Shown: positions 23,859 through 32,356 of the stretch, one piece after another | How positions within the stretch are numbered: position 1 is the first letter of the stretch | How the letters are laid out: every line of letters starts with the position of its first letter | From: Nocardiopsis alba DSM 43377 | GTDB taxonomy: Bacteria; Actinomycetota; Actinomycetes; Streptosporangiales; Streptosporangiaceae | Reading direction: 5' to 3' | NCBI RefSeq assembly: GCF_000341225.1 | Contig: NZ_ANAC01000015.1 | Span: 62,001 to 126,000 of the forward strand | DNA length: 64,000 bases | Notes under the pieces: generated by a model | Told to the model about the DNA's origin: nothing | The model's database searches: none | Seen by the model: only the letters and a program-made list of their open reading frames with translations | Made by a program: the position numbers and the translations under genes

Positions 23859-25532
23859 TCAGTCGAACAGGTGGACGCGGGACTCCCAGGGGCGGAGCGG
23901 GGCGAGCACCCGTTCGGGCTCGGGATGGGTGCCCAGCAGCATCCGGCCCTCCGGTCGCACCACGTCCTCGACCTCCTCCACCGAGGCCTCCCGATCACTC
24001 CAGTTGGCCAGCACCAGAAGGCGCCGTCCCTCCCACTCACGGGTGTAGGCGAAGACCCGGGGGTCGTCCTCCATCAGCGGCGAGTAGCGCCCGTACACCA
24101 CGATCGGGTCCTCGCGGCGCAGTTCGATCAGACGCCGATAGTGGTGGAAGACCGAGTCCGGGTCGGCCACCGCTGCCTCGGCGTTGATCTCGGTGTGGTT
24201 CGGATTCACCTTGATCCAGGGGGTACCGGAGGTGAAGCCCGCCTGCTCCGAGGCGTCCCACTGCATGGGGGTGCGCGCGTTGTCCCGGCTCATCCGGGAG
24301 ATCCCGGCCATGGCGGTCTCGTGGTCGACCCGCCCGGTCGCCACCATGGTGCGGTAATGGTTCAGGGTCTCCAGGTCCCGGTAGTCGGCGATGTCGTCCA
24401 TGTGGGCGTTGGTCATGCCGATCTCCTCCCCCTGGTAGACGTAGGGTGTGCCCTTCATCATGTGGAGCGTGGTGGCCAGGGTCTTGGCCGACTCCACCCG
24501 GTACCGGCCGTCGTCGCCGTAACGCGACACCGATCGGGGCTGGTCGTGGTTGTTCAGGTAGAGGCTGTTCCAGCCCACCTCGCCCAACCCCTTCTGCCAC
24601 CGGTTCATCGAGGCCTTGAACTCCACCAGATCCAGCGGGCGGGGGTCGAACTTGCCGCCCGGACCGTGATCCAGGTCCACGTGCTCGAACTGGAACACCA
24701 TGTCCAGCTCCCGGTTGGCCGGGTTCGTATGGATCCGGGCCTGTTCCACGCTCACCCCGGGCATCTCCCCCACGGTGAGCGTGTCCCGTCCGGTGAAGAC
24801 CTCCCGGTGCATCTCGTGCAGGAACTCGTGCAGGCGCGGGCCGTTGATGGAGTGCTCGGTGAAGAGCCCGTGGTCGCCGACGACCGGCCCGTCCGGCAGG
24901 GCCGGGTTCTTGGAGATGAAGTTGATGACGTCCATCCGGAAACCGTCCGCGCCCCGGTCCAGCCACCACCGGGCCACATCGTGCACCGCGTGACGCACAT
25001 CGGGGTTCTCCCAGTTCAGGTCGGGCTGGGAGGGGCTGAACAGGTGCAGGTGGTACTCGTCGTCGCCCTCGCTCCGGCTCCAGGCCGGCCCGGAGAAGAC
25101 CGCGCCCCAGTTGTTGGGCGGTCCGTCCTCACGGCCGGGGCGCCAGAAGTAGAAGTCGCGTCTGTCGTCCTCCCCCGCCCGCGAGGCGGTGAACCACGGG
25201 TGCCGATCGCTGGTGTGGTTGACCACCAGGTCCATCACCAGACGTATGCCGCGTTCGTGCAGCCCGTCCCGCAGCCGGTCCCAGTCGTCCAGGGTCCCGA
25301 AGCGGGGGTCGATGTCGGTGTAATCGCTGATGTCGTAGCCATTGTCGTCCCACGGCGAGGGGTAGACCGGCGACAGCCACACCACGCTTACGCCCAGGCG
25401 CTCCAGGTGGTCCAACCTCTCGATGATCCCGGGCAGATCCCCGAAACCGTCGCCGTCACTGTCGCTGAAGCTGCTCGGATAGATCTGGTAGACGACTCCG
25501 GACTTCCACCATTCGGCGCTGGGTTCGGGCAT
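23859..25532 (-). CDS. oligo-1,6-glucosidase (GH13)
   Basis: The 557-residue cytoplasmic alpha-glucosidase has all four GH13 regions: DLVVNHTS (about 101), DGFRMDVINF with nucleophile Asp201, VGEMPG with acid/base Glu256, and NNHDQPR with Asp330, nearly the numbering of the Bacillus enzyme. Val202 directly after the nucleophile is the residue associated with alpha-1,6 rather than alpha-1,4 cleavage, so isomalto-oligosaccharides are the likely substrate. The metal-binding DSDGDGFGDL near residue 24 is intact. The ATG at 25532 follows GAAGGAA. No sugar transporter or LacI regulator is adjacent. Confidence 0.92.
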   Translation of the reverse strand: MPEPSAEWWKSGVVYQIYPSSFSDSDGDGFGDLPGIIERLDHLERLGVSVVWLSPVYPSPWDDNGYDISDYTDIDPRFGTLDDWDRLRDGLHERGIRLVMDLVVNHTSDRHPWFTASRAGEDDRRDFYFWRPGREDGPPNNWGAVFSGPAWSRSEGDDEYHLHLFSPSQPDLNWENPDVRHAVHDVARWWLDRGADGFRMDVINFISKNPALPDGPVVGDHGLFTEHSINGPRLHEFLHEMHREVFTGRDTLTVGEMPGVSVEQARIHTNPANRELDMVFQFEHVDLDHGPGGKFDPRPLDLVEFKASMNRWQKGLGEVGWNSLYLNNHDQPRSVSRYGDDGRYRVESAKTLATTLHMMKGTPYVYQGEEIGMTNAHMDDIADYRDLETLNHYRTMVATGRVDHETAMAGISRMSRDNARTPMQWDASEQAGFTSGTPWIKVNPNHTEINAEAAVADPDSVFHHYRRLIELRREDPIVVYGRYSPLMEDDPRVFAYTREWEGRRLLVLANWSDREASVEEVEDVVRPEGRMLLGTHPEPERVLAPLRPWESRVHLFD

Positions 25533-25647
25533 GGGTTCCTTCTCTTCTCGTGGTCGGCCCCCATTCAATCGCTCCGGGCACCCGTTGGGGAAGGGAATCG
25601 CGGCGGCTCCGCGCGGTGATCGCCGAGGTCGTAAATCCCTGGAGTGG

Positions 25648-25668
25648 ACCGGTCTGGACCGGTAGGGT
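25648..25668 (+). promoter_or_regulatory. promoter region of the MFS-cyclase unit with paired ACCGGT motifs
   Basis: Two ACCGGT hexamers (25648-25653, 25658-25663) lie exactly ten bases apart, one helical turn, inside the direct repeat GGACCGGT, and run into a TAGGGT -10 (25663-25668). This could be an operator. It lies in the divergent spacer with the glucosidase gene. Confidence 0.4.
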
Positions 25669-25712
25669 GCACGGGCCCTCACGACCGACGCGGGGGCGAC
25701 GGAGAGGCGCCC

Positions 25713-27044
25713 ATGGAGCACGGCGGAGCCGAAGCCGGGAAAGAGCCGGACCGGGACGTCCCCCGGGTTCGCGAACCGCTCGAGGAGACCGGTCCGCGCG
25801 TGTGGTCGCGGAACTTCTCCCTCTTCTTCGCCGCACGGGCGGTGGCCAAGACCGGGGACGGCATGCTCCCGGTGGCGTTGGCCGCGGGCCTGCTCGCGCA
25901 CGGGATGGGGGCGAGCGGGGTCGGTCTGGCGATGGCCACCTTCACCGTGTTCTTCGTGGGGTTCGTGATCTTCGGCGGGGTGTTCTCCGACCGCTGGGGC
26001 GCGCGCTGGATGATGGTCGCCGCCGACCTGGTGCGCGTGGTGACCCAGGGGACGGCGGCCGTACTGTTCCTGACCGGTCACGTCGTCCTGTGGCAGATCT
26101 GTCTGATCGGCGCGGTCAACGGGATCGCGGCCGGCGCCTTCCAGCCGGGGGTGGCCTCGGTGGTGCCGAGGGTGGTCCGGGACGTGCAGGGGGCCAACGG
26201 CGCGATCCGCACCGCCGAGGCGCTGGCGATGCTGATCGGCCCGGCGGTGGCGGGGGTCCTGGTGGCGACGGTGTCGGCGGCCGGGGTCTTCGCGGTGCAC
26301 GCGGGCACCTACGCGGTGGGCGCTCTCCTGCTCGGTCTGATCCGGCTGCGCGAGCCCGCGCGACGGCGTGGAGAGGGACCCGGGTACCTCGCCGACCTGG
26401 TGGAGGGGTGGCACGAGTTCCGATCACGGACCTGGATGTGGTCGGTGATCCTGCTGTGGATGGTGCTCATGGTGACCTTGTGGGGGCCACAGATCCCGTT
26501 GACCTCCTCGGAGATCATCCTCGGGCACGGGGCACAGGTGTACGGTCTGGTGAGCGCCGCCCTGGGCGGAGGCACCGCTCTGGGCGGGGTCCTCGCCATG
26601 CGGATCCGCCCGCGCCATCCGTTGCGCGCCGGGACCATCGGGCTCTTCGGGGCCGGTGTGTACTCGGTGACGGTGGGCCTGGGACTGGGTGCCCCGTGGT
26701 TGGCCCTGGGCGCGGTGGTGAGCGGCGCCGCCATGGGTTTCTGGGGGGTGATGTGGATGACCAGCGTGCAGACGCAGGTCCCGGGGCCGGTCCTGGGACG
26801 CATCCACGCCTACGAGGTGGCCGGCTCGGTGGCGATGCTCCCGGTGGGCCAGGCCCTGGCCGGCCCCGTCGCCGCGGTGCTCGGAACGCGGACGGTGCTG
26901 TTGGCGGGCGGAGTGGCGACCCTGCTGGTGGGAACGGCGCTGTTGGCGCTGCGGCCCGCGCGCGACCTGACCGCGGTGTCCCCGCCCCCACCGAGGCCAC
27001 GCGATCCCGACCCCTCCGATCGATCGTCGTCCCCGTCGGGTTGA
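25713..27044 (+). CDS. MFS transporter
   Basis: The 443-residue protein has about twelve membrane segments after a 35-residue acidic N-terminus. Features include FAARAVAKTGDGMLPVAL, the motif-A-like loop GGVFSDRWGARWMMVAADL, and VSSVVPRVV-type sequence after helix 4 typical of DHA3 (macrolide-efflux-like) exporters. The C-terminus is Pro/Asp-rich. Substrate is unknown. The ATG at 25713 follows GGAGAGG. The cyclase gene starts 53 bases downstream and is probably co-transcribed, hinting that the pump handles a small carboxylate or amide related to that enzyme. Confidence 0.85.
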   Translation: MEHGGAEAGKEPDRDVPRVREPLEETGPRVWSRNFSLFFAARAVAKTGDGMLPVALAAGLLAHGMGASGVGLAMATFTVFFVGFVIFGGVFSDRWGARWMMVAADLVRVVTQGTAAVLFLTGHVVLWQICLIGAVNGIAAGAFQPGVASVVPRVVRDVQGANGAIRTAEALAMLIGPAVAGVLVATVSAAGVFAVHAGTYAVGALLLGLIRLREPARRRGEGPGYLADLVEGWHEFRSRTWMWSVILLWMVLMVTLWGPQIPLTSSEIILGHGAQVYGLVSAALGGGTALGGVLAMRIRPRHPLRAGTIGLFGAGVYSVTVGLGLGAPWLALGAVVSGAAMGFWGVMWMTSVQTQVPGPVLGRIHAYEVAGSVAMLPVGQALAGPVAAVLGTRTVLLAGGVATLLVGTALLALRPARDLTAVSPPPPRPRDPDPSDRSSSPSG

Positions 27045-27097
27045 CGGACACGGCTCGGCCGGAGCGCCCCGAGAGCACACGAGAGACAGGAAGAGCC

Positions 27098-27898
27098 ATG
27101 TGTCTGCACGGAACAGGTGAGACCGTACGTTCGCGCACCGGTGACGCCGCACCCGGTGAGACGTCACCGCCCCGGCTCGGCGCCCGGCCCCCGCACCGCG
27201 GCTTCGGTCACGTGGCCGACCTGAGCCACACCCTCGCCCCGGGCATGCCCTCCTGGGACGAGAACAAGCCCGTGCGGGAGACCCTCTCCCCTCCGCCCAC
27301 CGACGGGGAGTTCGGGTTCTACGTCCAGAAGTGGACCCTGACCGAGCACAGCGGCACCCACCTGGACGCCCCGGGGCACGTGATCGGCGGCGGGCGACTG
27401 GTCCCCGACATCGACCCGGCCGAACTGGTCGTCCCCGCGGTCGTGATCGACGTTCGCGAACGCGTCGCCGAGGACCCCGACACGACGGTGGGCGTGAACG
27501 ACGTGACGGCGTTCGAGCGTCTGCACGGACGGATCCCCGAGGGCTCGGCGGTGCTCATGTGCTCGGGATGGAGCGAGCGCTGGTCCGAGGGCGACGACGC
27601 GGTCCGCGGTGTGGACGAGAACGGCGTCTGGCACTTCCCCGGGTTCTCCCCCGAGGCCTGCGAGTACCTGATCCAACGTCGGGGCGTGAGGGGGTTCGGC
27701 GTCGACACCCTCAGCTCCGACCCCGGCGTCTCGACCGACTTCCCCGCGCACGAGGTGATCGGGCGCGCGGACCGCTGGGGGCTGGAGGCGCTGACCGGGC
27801 TGGACCGGTTGCCGCCGCTCGGCGCCCTGCTCACCGTGGGCGTGCTGCCCGGGCTGGACGCCTCGGGCGGACCCAGCCGGGTCCTCGCCCTCTGGTGA
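27098..27898 (+). CDS. cyclase-family metal-dependent hydrolase (kynurenine formamidase-like)
   Basis: The 266-residue protein carries the family metal motif HSGTHLDAPGH (about residue 81-91), the preceding DLSHTLAPGMPSWDEN, and the C-terminal VDTLSSDPG and DFPAHE segments that complete the active site. Members hydrolyse N-formylkynurenine, isatin or related amides, or act in polyketide cyclisation; the specific substrate is not evident. The first 35 residues are a poorly conserved extension. An AGGAAG ribosome-binding site precedes the ATG. It follows the MFS gene and ends in a strong terminator. Confidence 0.85.
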   Translation: MCLHGTGETVRSRTGDAAPGETSPPRLGARPPHRGFGHVADLSHTLAPGMPSWDENKPVRETLSPPPTDGEFGFYVQKWTLTEHSGTHLDAPGHVIGGGRLVPDIDPAELVVPAVVIDVRERVAEDPDTTVGVNDVTAFERLHGRIPEGSAVLMCSGWSERWSEGDDAVRGVDENGVWHFPGFSPEACEYLIQRRGVRGFGVDTLSSDPGVSTDFPAHEVIGRADRWGLEALTGLDRLPPLGALLTVGVLPGLDASGGPSRVLALW

Positions 27899-27909
27899 AG
27901 ACCCCCACG

Positions 27910-27938
27910 CCCCGGACGGCGGGTACCGCCGTCCGGGG
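27910..27938. terminator. bidirectional terminator between the cyclase and PP2C genes
   Basis: CCCCGGACGGC (27910-27920) pairs perfectly with GCCGTCCGGGG (27928-27938). It lies in the 45-base gap between convergent genes. Confidence 0.85.
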
Positions 27939-27943
27939 TCCGT

Positions 27944-29158
27944 TCACACGCTCCGAGGCGGCGGTACCCGCCGTTCCGGGGGCCACTCCACCAGCATGGT
28001 CGTGGCGTCGTCGGTGAAGCTCTCCCCCTGGTGGTCACGGATCGAGTGGATGAGACGGCGCAGGGTCTCGGGCGGTGGCTCCTCGGCGGCCGCGGCGCGG
28101 ATCACGAAGTCCGCGAAACGCTCCAGGCCGAACATCCGCCCCTCCCGGTCGTGCGCCTCGGTGACACCGTCGGTGTAGAGCAGGACCCGGTCCCCGGGCT
28201 CCAGCCGGAGCCGGTGGACGGTACGAGGCGGGGTGTCCGGGACGATGCCGCCCAGACCCAGTGGGAGCTCGGGCGGACGGCACATCGCCCCGTCGACCAG
28301 GGAGCCACCGCGGATCAGGAGAGGTTCGGGGTGCCCACAATTGGCCCACGAGAACAGGCCGTCGGCCAGGTTCAGGGTCGCGAAGACCGCCGTGCAGAAA
28401 CGCTCGGGCAACCAGGTGACCAGGGCCTGCTCCACGCTGTCGGTCAACTGCGACAGGTCGGCTCCGTTACGGCGGGCGCCCCGGGCCCCGGCCATGGCCA
28501 CCGAGGCGGTCAGCCCCGAGGCCAGATCGTGCCCCATCGCGTCGAGGATGACGACGTGCAGCTCGTCGCGGGTGACCGAATGGTCGAAGGCGTCGCCGCC
28601 GAGCTCGTAGGCGGGTTCGAGGACCGCGGTGGAGACCCCGCGGGCCGTGCCGAGGGTGCGCGGCGGCAGGAAGGCCCGCAGCATCTCGGTGCGCAGCCGC
28701 ACCGAACGGGCACGGGTACGGCGCACGTAGGTGTCGCTGTAGGCGCGTTTGGACGTGATGACCAGGGCCAGGAGCGCGGCGAGCGTCTGGCAGCGACGCA
28801 GGGTCGGCTCGTCCAGGGACGGGGTACGGATGTGCAGGACGCCCATGCGGTCGGCCCCGTCCTTGAGCGGCAGCCACAGACTGAGCTCCTCGGCGCCGCC
28901 CTCGACCAACCTGAGGGCGTCGTACCGGTAGGCCTCCCCCGCGACGGTGGTCGCGATGTCGAGTATGGGCCCGCCGGTGAGCGGCACCAACAGGTGCTGT
29001 TGCAGGTCGACGAGGTGGACGGTGATCTTGCCCAGACCGATCGCCCTGCCGTAGCGGTCCGCGGCCTCCAGGACCTCGATGGGTTCGCAGGCGTGCACGG
29101 ACCTGACGAGCTCCTCGAAGAGGAGTTCGCTCTCGCTGAGCGGGGTAGCCCCGTCCAT
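27944..29158 (-). CDS. GAF-PP2C (SpoIIE/RsbU-type) serine phosphatase
   Basis: The 404-residue protein has a GAF-like sensor (residues about 15-140: GKITVHLVDLQQHLLVPLTG), a linker helix, and a SpoIIE phosphatase domain (about 170-390). The phosphatase shows YELGGDAFDHS, VVILDAMGHDLASGLTASVA (metal Asp-Gly replaced by Asp-Ala), ANCGHPEPLLI, PLGLG, GDRVLLYTDGVTEA and TDDATTMLVEW. Such enzymes dephosphorylate anti-anti-sigma factors in partner-switching modules. None is encoded nearby, so the target is elsewhere. A GGGAGGT ribosome-binding site and a perfect dyad at 29180-29194 precede it. Confidence 0.9.
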   Translation of the reverse strand: MDGATPLSESELLFEELVRSVHACEPIEVLEAADRYGRAIGLGKITVHLVDLQQHLLVPLTGGPILDIATTVAGEAYRYDALRLVEGGAEELSLWLPLKDGADRMGVLHIRTPSLDEPTLRRCQTLAALLALVITSKRAYSDTYVRRTRARSVRLRTEMLRAFLPPRTLGTARGVSTAVLEPAYELGGDAFDHSVTRDELHVVILDAMGHDLASGLTASVAMAGARGARRNGADLSQLTDSVEQALVTWLPERFCTAVFATLNLADGLFSWANCGHPEPLLIRGGSLVDGAMCRPPELPLGLGGIVPDTPPRTVHRLRLEPGDRVLLYTDGVTEAHDREGRMFGLERFADFVIRAAAAEEPPPETLRRLIHSIRDHQGESFTDDATTMLVEWPPERRVPPPRSV

Positions 29159-29179
29159 ACCGCCACCTCCCGGACCCCA

Positions 29180-29194
29180 GTCTCACATTGAGAC
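29180..29194 (-). promoter_or_regulatory. perfect dyad GTCTCA-N3-TGAGAC upstream of the PP2C gene
   Basis: GTCTCACATTGAGAC is a perfect 6-3-6 inverted repeat, 21 bases before the ATG of the phosphatase gene. It could be an operator or a short 5'-leader hairpin. No known regulator is assigned. Confidence 0.45.
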
Positions 29195-29257
29195 CGCAGG
29201 AAGACCGTGTTCCCCTCGGCGTGTCATTCGGAGGAGACGAGCGAGCGGCGCACCCCT

Positions 29258-30316
29258 TCAGCGTCCGGCCGGGACGAGACCGTCGCGGAACACCGCCACC
29301 GCGTGGCCCGCGCCCCGCCCCGAGGCCCGGGCCACCACCCGGCCGCCGCGCAGCAGCAGGGCCTCCTCCGTCTCGTCGTCGGGTGCGACCACCCCGGCGA
29401 AGGCCGCCAGGTCCTGGTCGAGCGTGATGCGCGGGGCCGGTCGGGCGGAGGCCGGGACGGAGCGGGACAGTCGGACCCGGATCTCGGCCAGGGAGAGACG
29501 GACCAGAGGGAGGAGTTCGCCCGGTTCGGAGGTCACCGGGACCAACGTGACGGGGGTGCCCTCGGGCACGGCGCTCAAGGCGTCCTCCAACGCCTCCAGC
29601 CGGTGCAGCCCCAACACCAGGAGGACGCCCTCGGCCACCTTCGCCCGCCTCCTCGTCAGAAGGTCGGGGACGGTCCACGGATCCCACGGTTCGTCGACCG
29701 ACCGGGCGTCCGGGACGTGGGCCAGGTGCGGCAGCGGACGCTCGTCCTCGAAGTCGAGTTCGGCGAGGTGCTCACATGCGCGGATGACGGTGAACGGGTC
29801 GGTGAACCCCGGCGCCGCGACGGCCAGGCGTCCGGCCCCGTGCAGGGTGGTGAGCACGCTCCGCGCCAATCGGACCCGCCGGCCGCCGGGACCCAACCGT
29901 TCCAGGGCCGTGCCCAGGAGCACCGATTCCACCGCGACGAGCTGAGCGAACACCTTTCCCAACCGAGGATCCGCGGTGATCTGGGACATGAACTCGGCCC
30001 CGGCCCGCTCGTCGGTGCCCCCGATCGGCAGCCGGGTGACCCAGGCCCGGGCGTAGGCGCCGAGCGCCTCGGTCTCGGTTGTGGCCCCGGCCCGCCCGGA
30101 GGGGACCTGTTCGGCCGCCTCGGCCAGGGCCGCGAAGTACAGGGCGCGCTTGCCCGGGAAGTTGGAGTAGACGGCCCCTCGGGTCAGGTCGGCCCGTCGT
30201 GCGATGCGGTCGATGCCGGCGTCGCGGAACCCGCGCTCGGAGAACTCCTCCCGCGCGGCGGCGAGCACCTTGGCCCGGTTGAGCTCCTGTCGTCGGGCCC
30301 TGCTGAGCGGCACCAT
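29258..30316 (-). CDS. TetR-family regulator with an extra C-terminal thioredoxin-fold-like domain
   Basis: The 352-residue protein is about 150 residues longer than a usual TetR. Residues about 8-60 form the HTH (NRAKVLAAAREEFSERGFRD ... ARRADLTRGAVYSNFPGKRA), and about 60-195 the ligand domain. Residues about 200-350 alternate strand and helix (VTLVPVTSEPGELLPLVRLS; ITLDQDLAAFAGVVAPDD; ALLLRGGRVVARASG), resembling the second half of peroxiredoxin or thioredoxin folds but with no cysteine. This may be a ligand or protein-docking module; the resemblance is by eye. The ATG at 30316 has a perfect GAGGAGG site. The target is unknown. Confidence 0.8.
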   Translation of the reverse strand: MVPLSRARRQELNRAKVLAAAREEFSERGFRDAGIDRIARRADLTRGAVYSNFPGKRALYFAALAEAAEQVPSGRAGATTETEALGAYARAWVTRLPIGGTDERAGAEFMSQITADPRLGKVFAQLVAVESVLLGTALERLGPGGRRVRLARSVLTTLHGAGRLAVAAPGFTDPFTVIRACEHLAELDFEDERPLPHLAHVPDARSVDEPWDPWTVPDLLTRRRAKVAEGVLLVLGLHRLEALEDALSAVPEGTPVTLVPVTSEPGELLPLVRLSLAEIRVRLSRSVPASARPAPRITLDQDLAAFAGVVAPDDETEEALLLRGGRVVARASGRGAGHAVAVFRDGLVPAGR

Positions 30317-30419
30317 GTCCTCCTCGCCACGTTCTCGGGCCCATCCTACGCCGCCCGGCCACGGCTCCCGGATGCGCGGGACATCCGCATGACGACGCCA
30401 TGTGGCCGAGGCCGGGCGC

Positions 30420-31016
30420 TCAGTCCCGCAGGACCCGGTAGGTGATGTGGGAGACCAGATCGGAGCCGCGGGCGGCGACCTGCTCGAGGCGTACACCGCG
30501 CACCCCCTCGAACAACCGGGTGCCCTCGCCCATGATCACGGGGGTCACGTGGACGCGGATCTCGTCGATCAGACCGGCGGCGAGGTACTGGTTCACGGTC
30601 CGCGCACCGCCCGCGATGTCGATACGCCCTCCTTCGGCCGCCTCTCGGGCCAGATCGAGCGCCTCGTGGATCCCCCCGGTGACGAACGTGAACGTGGTGT
30701 CGGAGAGCGTGAGCGGCTCCCGCTCATGGTGTCCCAGCACGAAGACCGGCGCGTGGTAGGGCGGTTCCGGCCCCCACCAGCCCCGCCAGTCGAGGTCGTA
30801 CTCGCCCCGGTCGGGCCCGAACATGTTGCGCCCCATGATGTACGCCGCGGCGCCGGTCACCGCCTCCAGCTCCGCCGAGTTCGCCTCGGCCGCGTCGAAC
30901 ATCCAGCGCGTGATCTCGCCGCTCGGACCGTCTCCGAAGGGGGCCTCACGCCGTTGCCGGGGCCCGGCGGCGTACCCGTCGAGGGACATGGCCATATCGG
31001 TGGTGACGATGGACAT
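30420..31016 (-). CDS. dihydrofolate reductase family protein (RibD C-terminal type)
   Basis: The 198-residue protein belongs to the RibD-C/YyaP group rather than true FolA: TTDMAMSLDGYAAGPRQ at the N-terminus, AAAYIMGRNMFGPDRGEYD (about residue 62), PVFVLGHHEREPL, the NADPH-binding GGRIDIAGGARTVNQYLAAG and LIDEIRVHVTPVIMGEGTRL. It would be an NADPH-dependent reductase of unknown substrate. The ATG at 31016 follows GGGAGG. It may be transcribed with the FMO-like gene upstream (87-base gap). Confidence 0.9.
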   Translation of the reverse strand: MSIVTTDMAMSLDGYAAGPRQRREAPFGDGPSGEITRWMFDAAEANSAELEAVTGAAAYIMGRNMFGPDRGEYDLDWRGWWGPEPPYHAPVFVLGHHEREPLTLSDTTFTFVTGGIHEALDLAREAAEGGRIDIAGGARTVNQYLAAGLIDEIRVHVTPVIMGEGTRLFEGVRGVRLEQVAARGSDLVSHITYRVLRD

Positions 31017-31103
31017 CGAAGACCTCCCGTTGCGTTCCACGAACGCTTCGGAGGCTAGCGAGGGCCTGAGACGTTCTCGACGACCACACGCCGACCGTCG
31101 ATC

Positions 31104-32177
31104 TCAGACCAGGGGGTCGGTGGCCTCGGCGACGGCGCCCTTGGCGGTGCGTCCGGCGCCGATGATCGTGGCCGAGGCGGCGCCGGTCCAGTCCCCGTAT
31201 CCGAGCAGGTGCAGCCGGGGTTCGAGGACCGATCGGGTGCCCTCGACCGCCACCCGGCCGTCGGCGTCGAGCACACCGAGCGGGGCCAGGTGGCCCAGGG
31301 AGGGGCGGAAGCCGGTGCACCAGAGCACCGCGTCGAACCTCCGCTCGGTGCCGTCGGCCCAGAGGAGGCCGGTGGGCGTGAACCTCTCGAACATCGGCTC
31401 GGCCTCGAGAACGCCCCGGTCACGGGCCTCGCGCACGCTCGGCACGGCGACGACGTCGCCCAGGTCCTCGACCCCCTCGACCCTTCGCCCCTCCTCCGCC
31501 GCGCGCTGACGCCGGGTCGCGATGGAGAACAGTTCCCGGCCGTCGACGTCGTCCGGCAGAAGACGCGGCGGCCGGGAGGCGATCCAGGTGGTCTGGGCGA
31601 CCAGGGAGAGTTCGGCGAGGATCTGCGCCGCGGAGTTGCCGCCGCCGACCACGGCGACGCGGAGTCCGGCGAACCGATCCGGGTTCCGGTAGTCGACGGT
31701 GTGCGCCTGTTCCCCTTCGAAGAGCTCACGGCCCGGCAGGGCGGGGACGTGGGGCGCGCTCCAACTCCCGGTCGCGCTGATCACCCGACGGGCCCGCCAG
31801 GTCCCCCGCTCCGAGACCACGGCGAGCCGCTCCCCCGAGCGCTCCACACGCCCCACCCGCACCGGGCGTCGGACCGGCAGATCGTAACGCCTCTCGTACT
31901 CGGCCAGGTAGCGGGCCACATGACGTGCGGAAGGGTATTCGTGCCCCTCCTCCGGGGGCATCCACCATCCGGGGAGCATGCTGTGCTCGGCCGGGGAGAA
32001 CAGCCGCAGCGAGTCCCAGTAGTGCGTCCAGGAGCCGCCCGGGGAGGCCCCGGCGTCCAGGACGACGAAGTCGAGATCCTCACGGCGCGCGACCCGCCTC
32101 AGGAAGTAGCCGGCGGCCAGTCCGGCCTGGCCGGCGCCGATCACCACGACGTCGACCTCGTGTTCGGGGGTTGCCAT
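31104..32177 (-). CDS. FMO-like NAD(P)/FAD-dependent oxidoreductase
   Basis: The 357-residue flavoprotein of the CzcO/ArsO type has two dinucleotide folds: VVVIGAGQAGLAAGYFLRRV (residues about 9-28) for FAD and VAVVGGGNSAAQILAELS (about 165) for NADPH. It also has the SWTHYWDSLRLFSPAEHS segment common to these enzymes, the ATG-type SATGSWSAPHVP, and the C-terminal WCTGFRPSLGHLAPLG. Arsenic-detoxifying ArsO proteins look like this, but no ars genes are near, so the substrate stays open. An AGGAAGGA site precedes the ATG. Confidence 0.88.
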   Translation of the reverse strand: MATPEHEVDVVVIGAGQAGLAAGYFLRRVARREDLDFVVLDAGASPGGSWTHYWDSLRLFSPAEHSMLPGWWMPPEEGHEYPSARHVARYLAEYERRYDLPVRRPVRVGRVERSGERLAVVSERGTWRARRVISATGSWSAPHVPALPGRELFEGEQAHTVDYRNPDRFAGLRVAVVGGGNSAAQILAELSLVAQTTWIASRPPRLLPDDVDGRELFSIATRRQRAAEEGRRVEGVEDLGDVVAVPSVREARDRGVLEAEPMFERFTPTGLLWADGTERRFDAVLWCTGFRPSLGHLAPLGVLDADGRVAVEGTRSVLEPRLHLLGYGDWTGAASATIIGAGRTAKGAVAEATDPLV

Positions 32178-32356
32178 CCGGGTCCTTCCTCTCGATGCCC
32201 GCGATCGCCACAGCGACGGCCGACACGGAGTTGTTCCCGAGAGAACCCGACGATCCCGTCTCACGTTCCGGCGCCCGGAGACGACTGCAGGGTGAGGAAC
32301 GAAGAAGGAGGCCGTGGAGGAATGGTCCAGAAGACACGACCTGGGGTGCGGTGAGG

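Noticed and set aside
31104..32177. ArsO, part of an arsenic resistance operon
   Set aside because: The sequence resembles ArsO, but no arsenate reductase, arsenite pump or metal-binding ArsR is nearby; the ArsR-type gene at 5798 lacks metal-binding cysteines.
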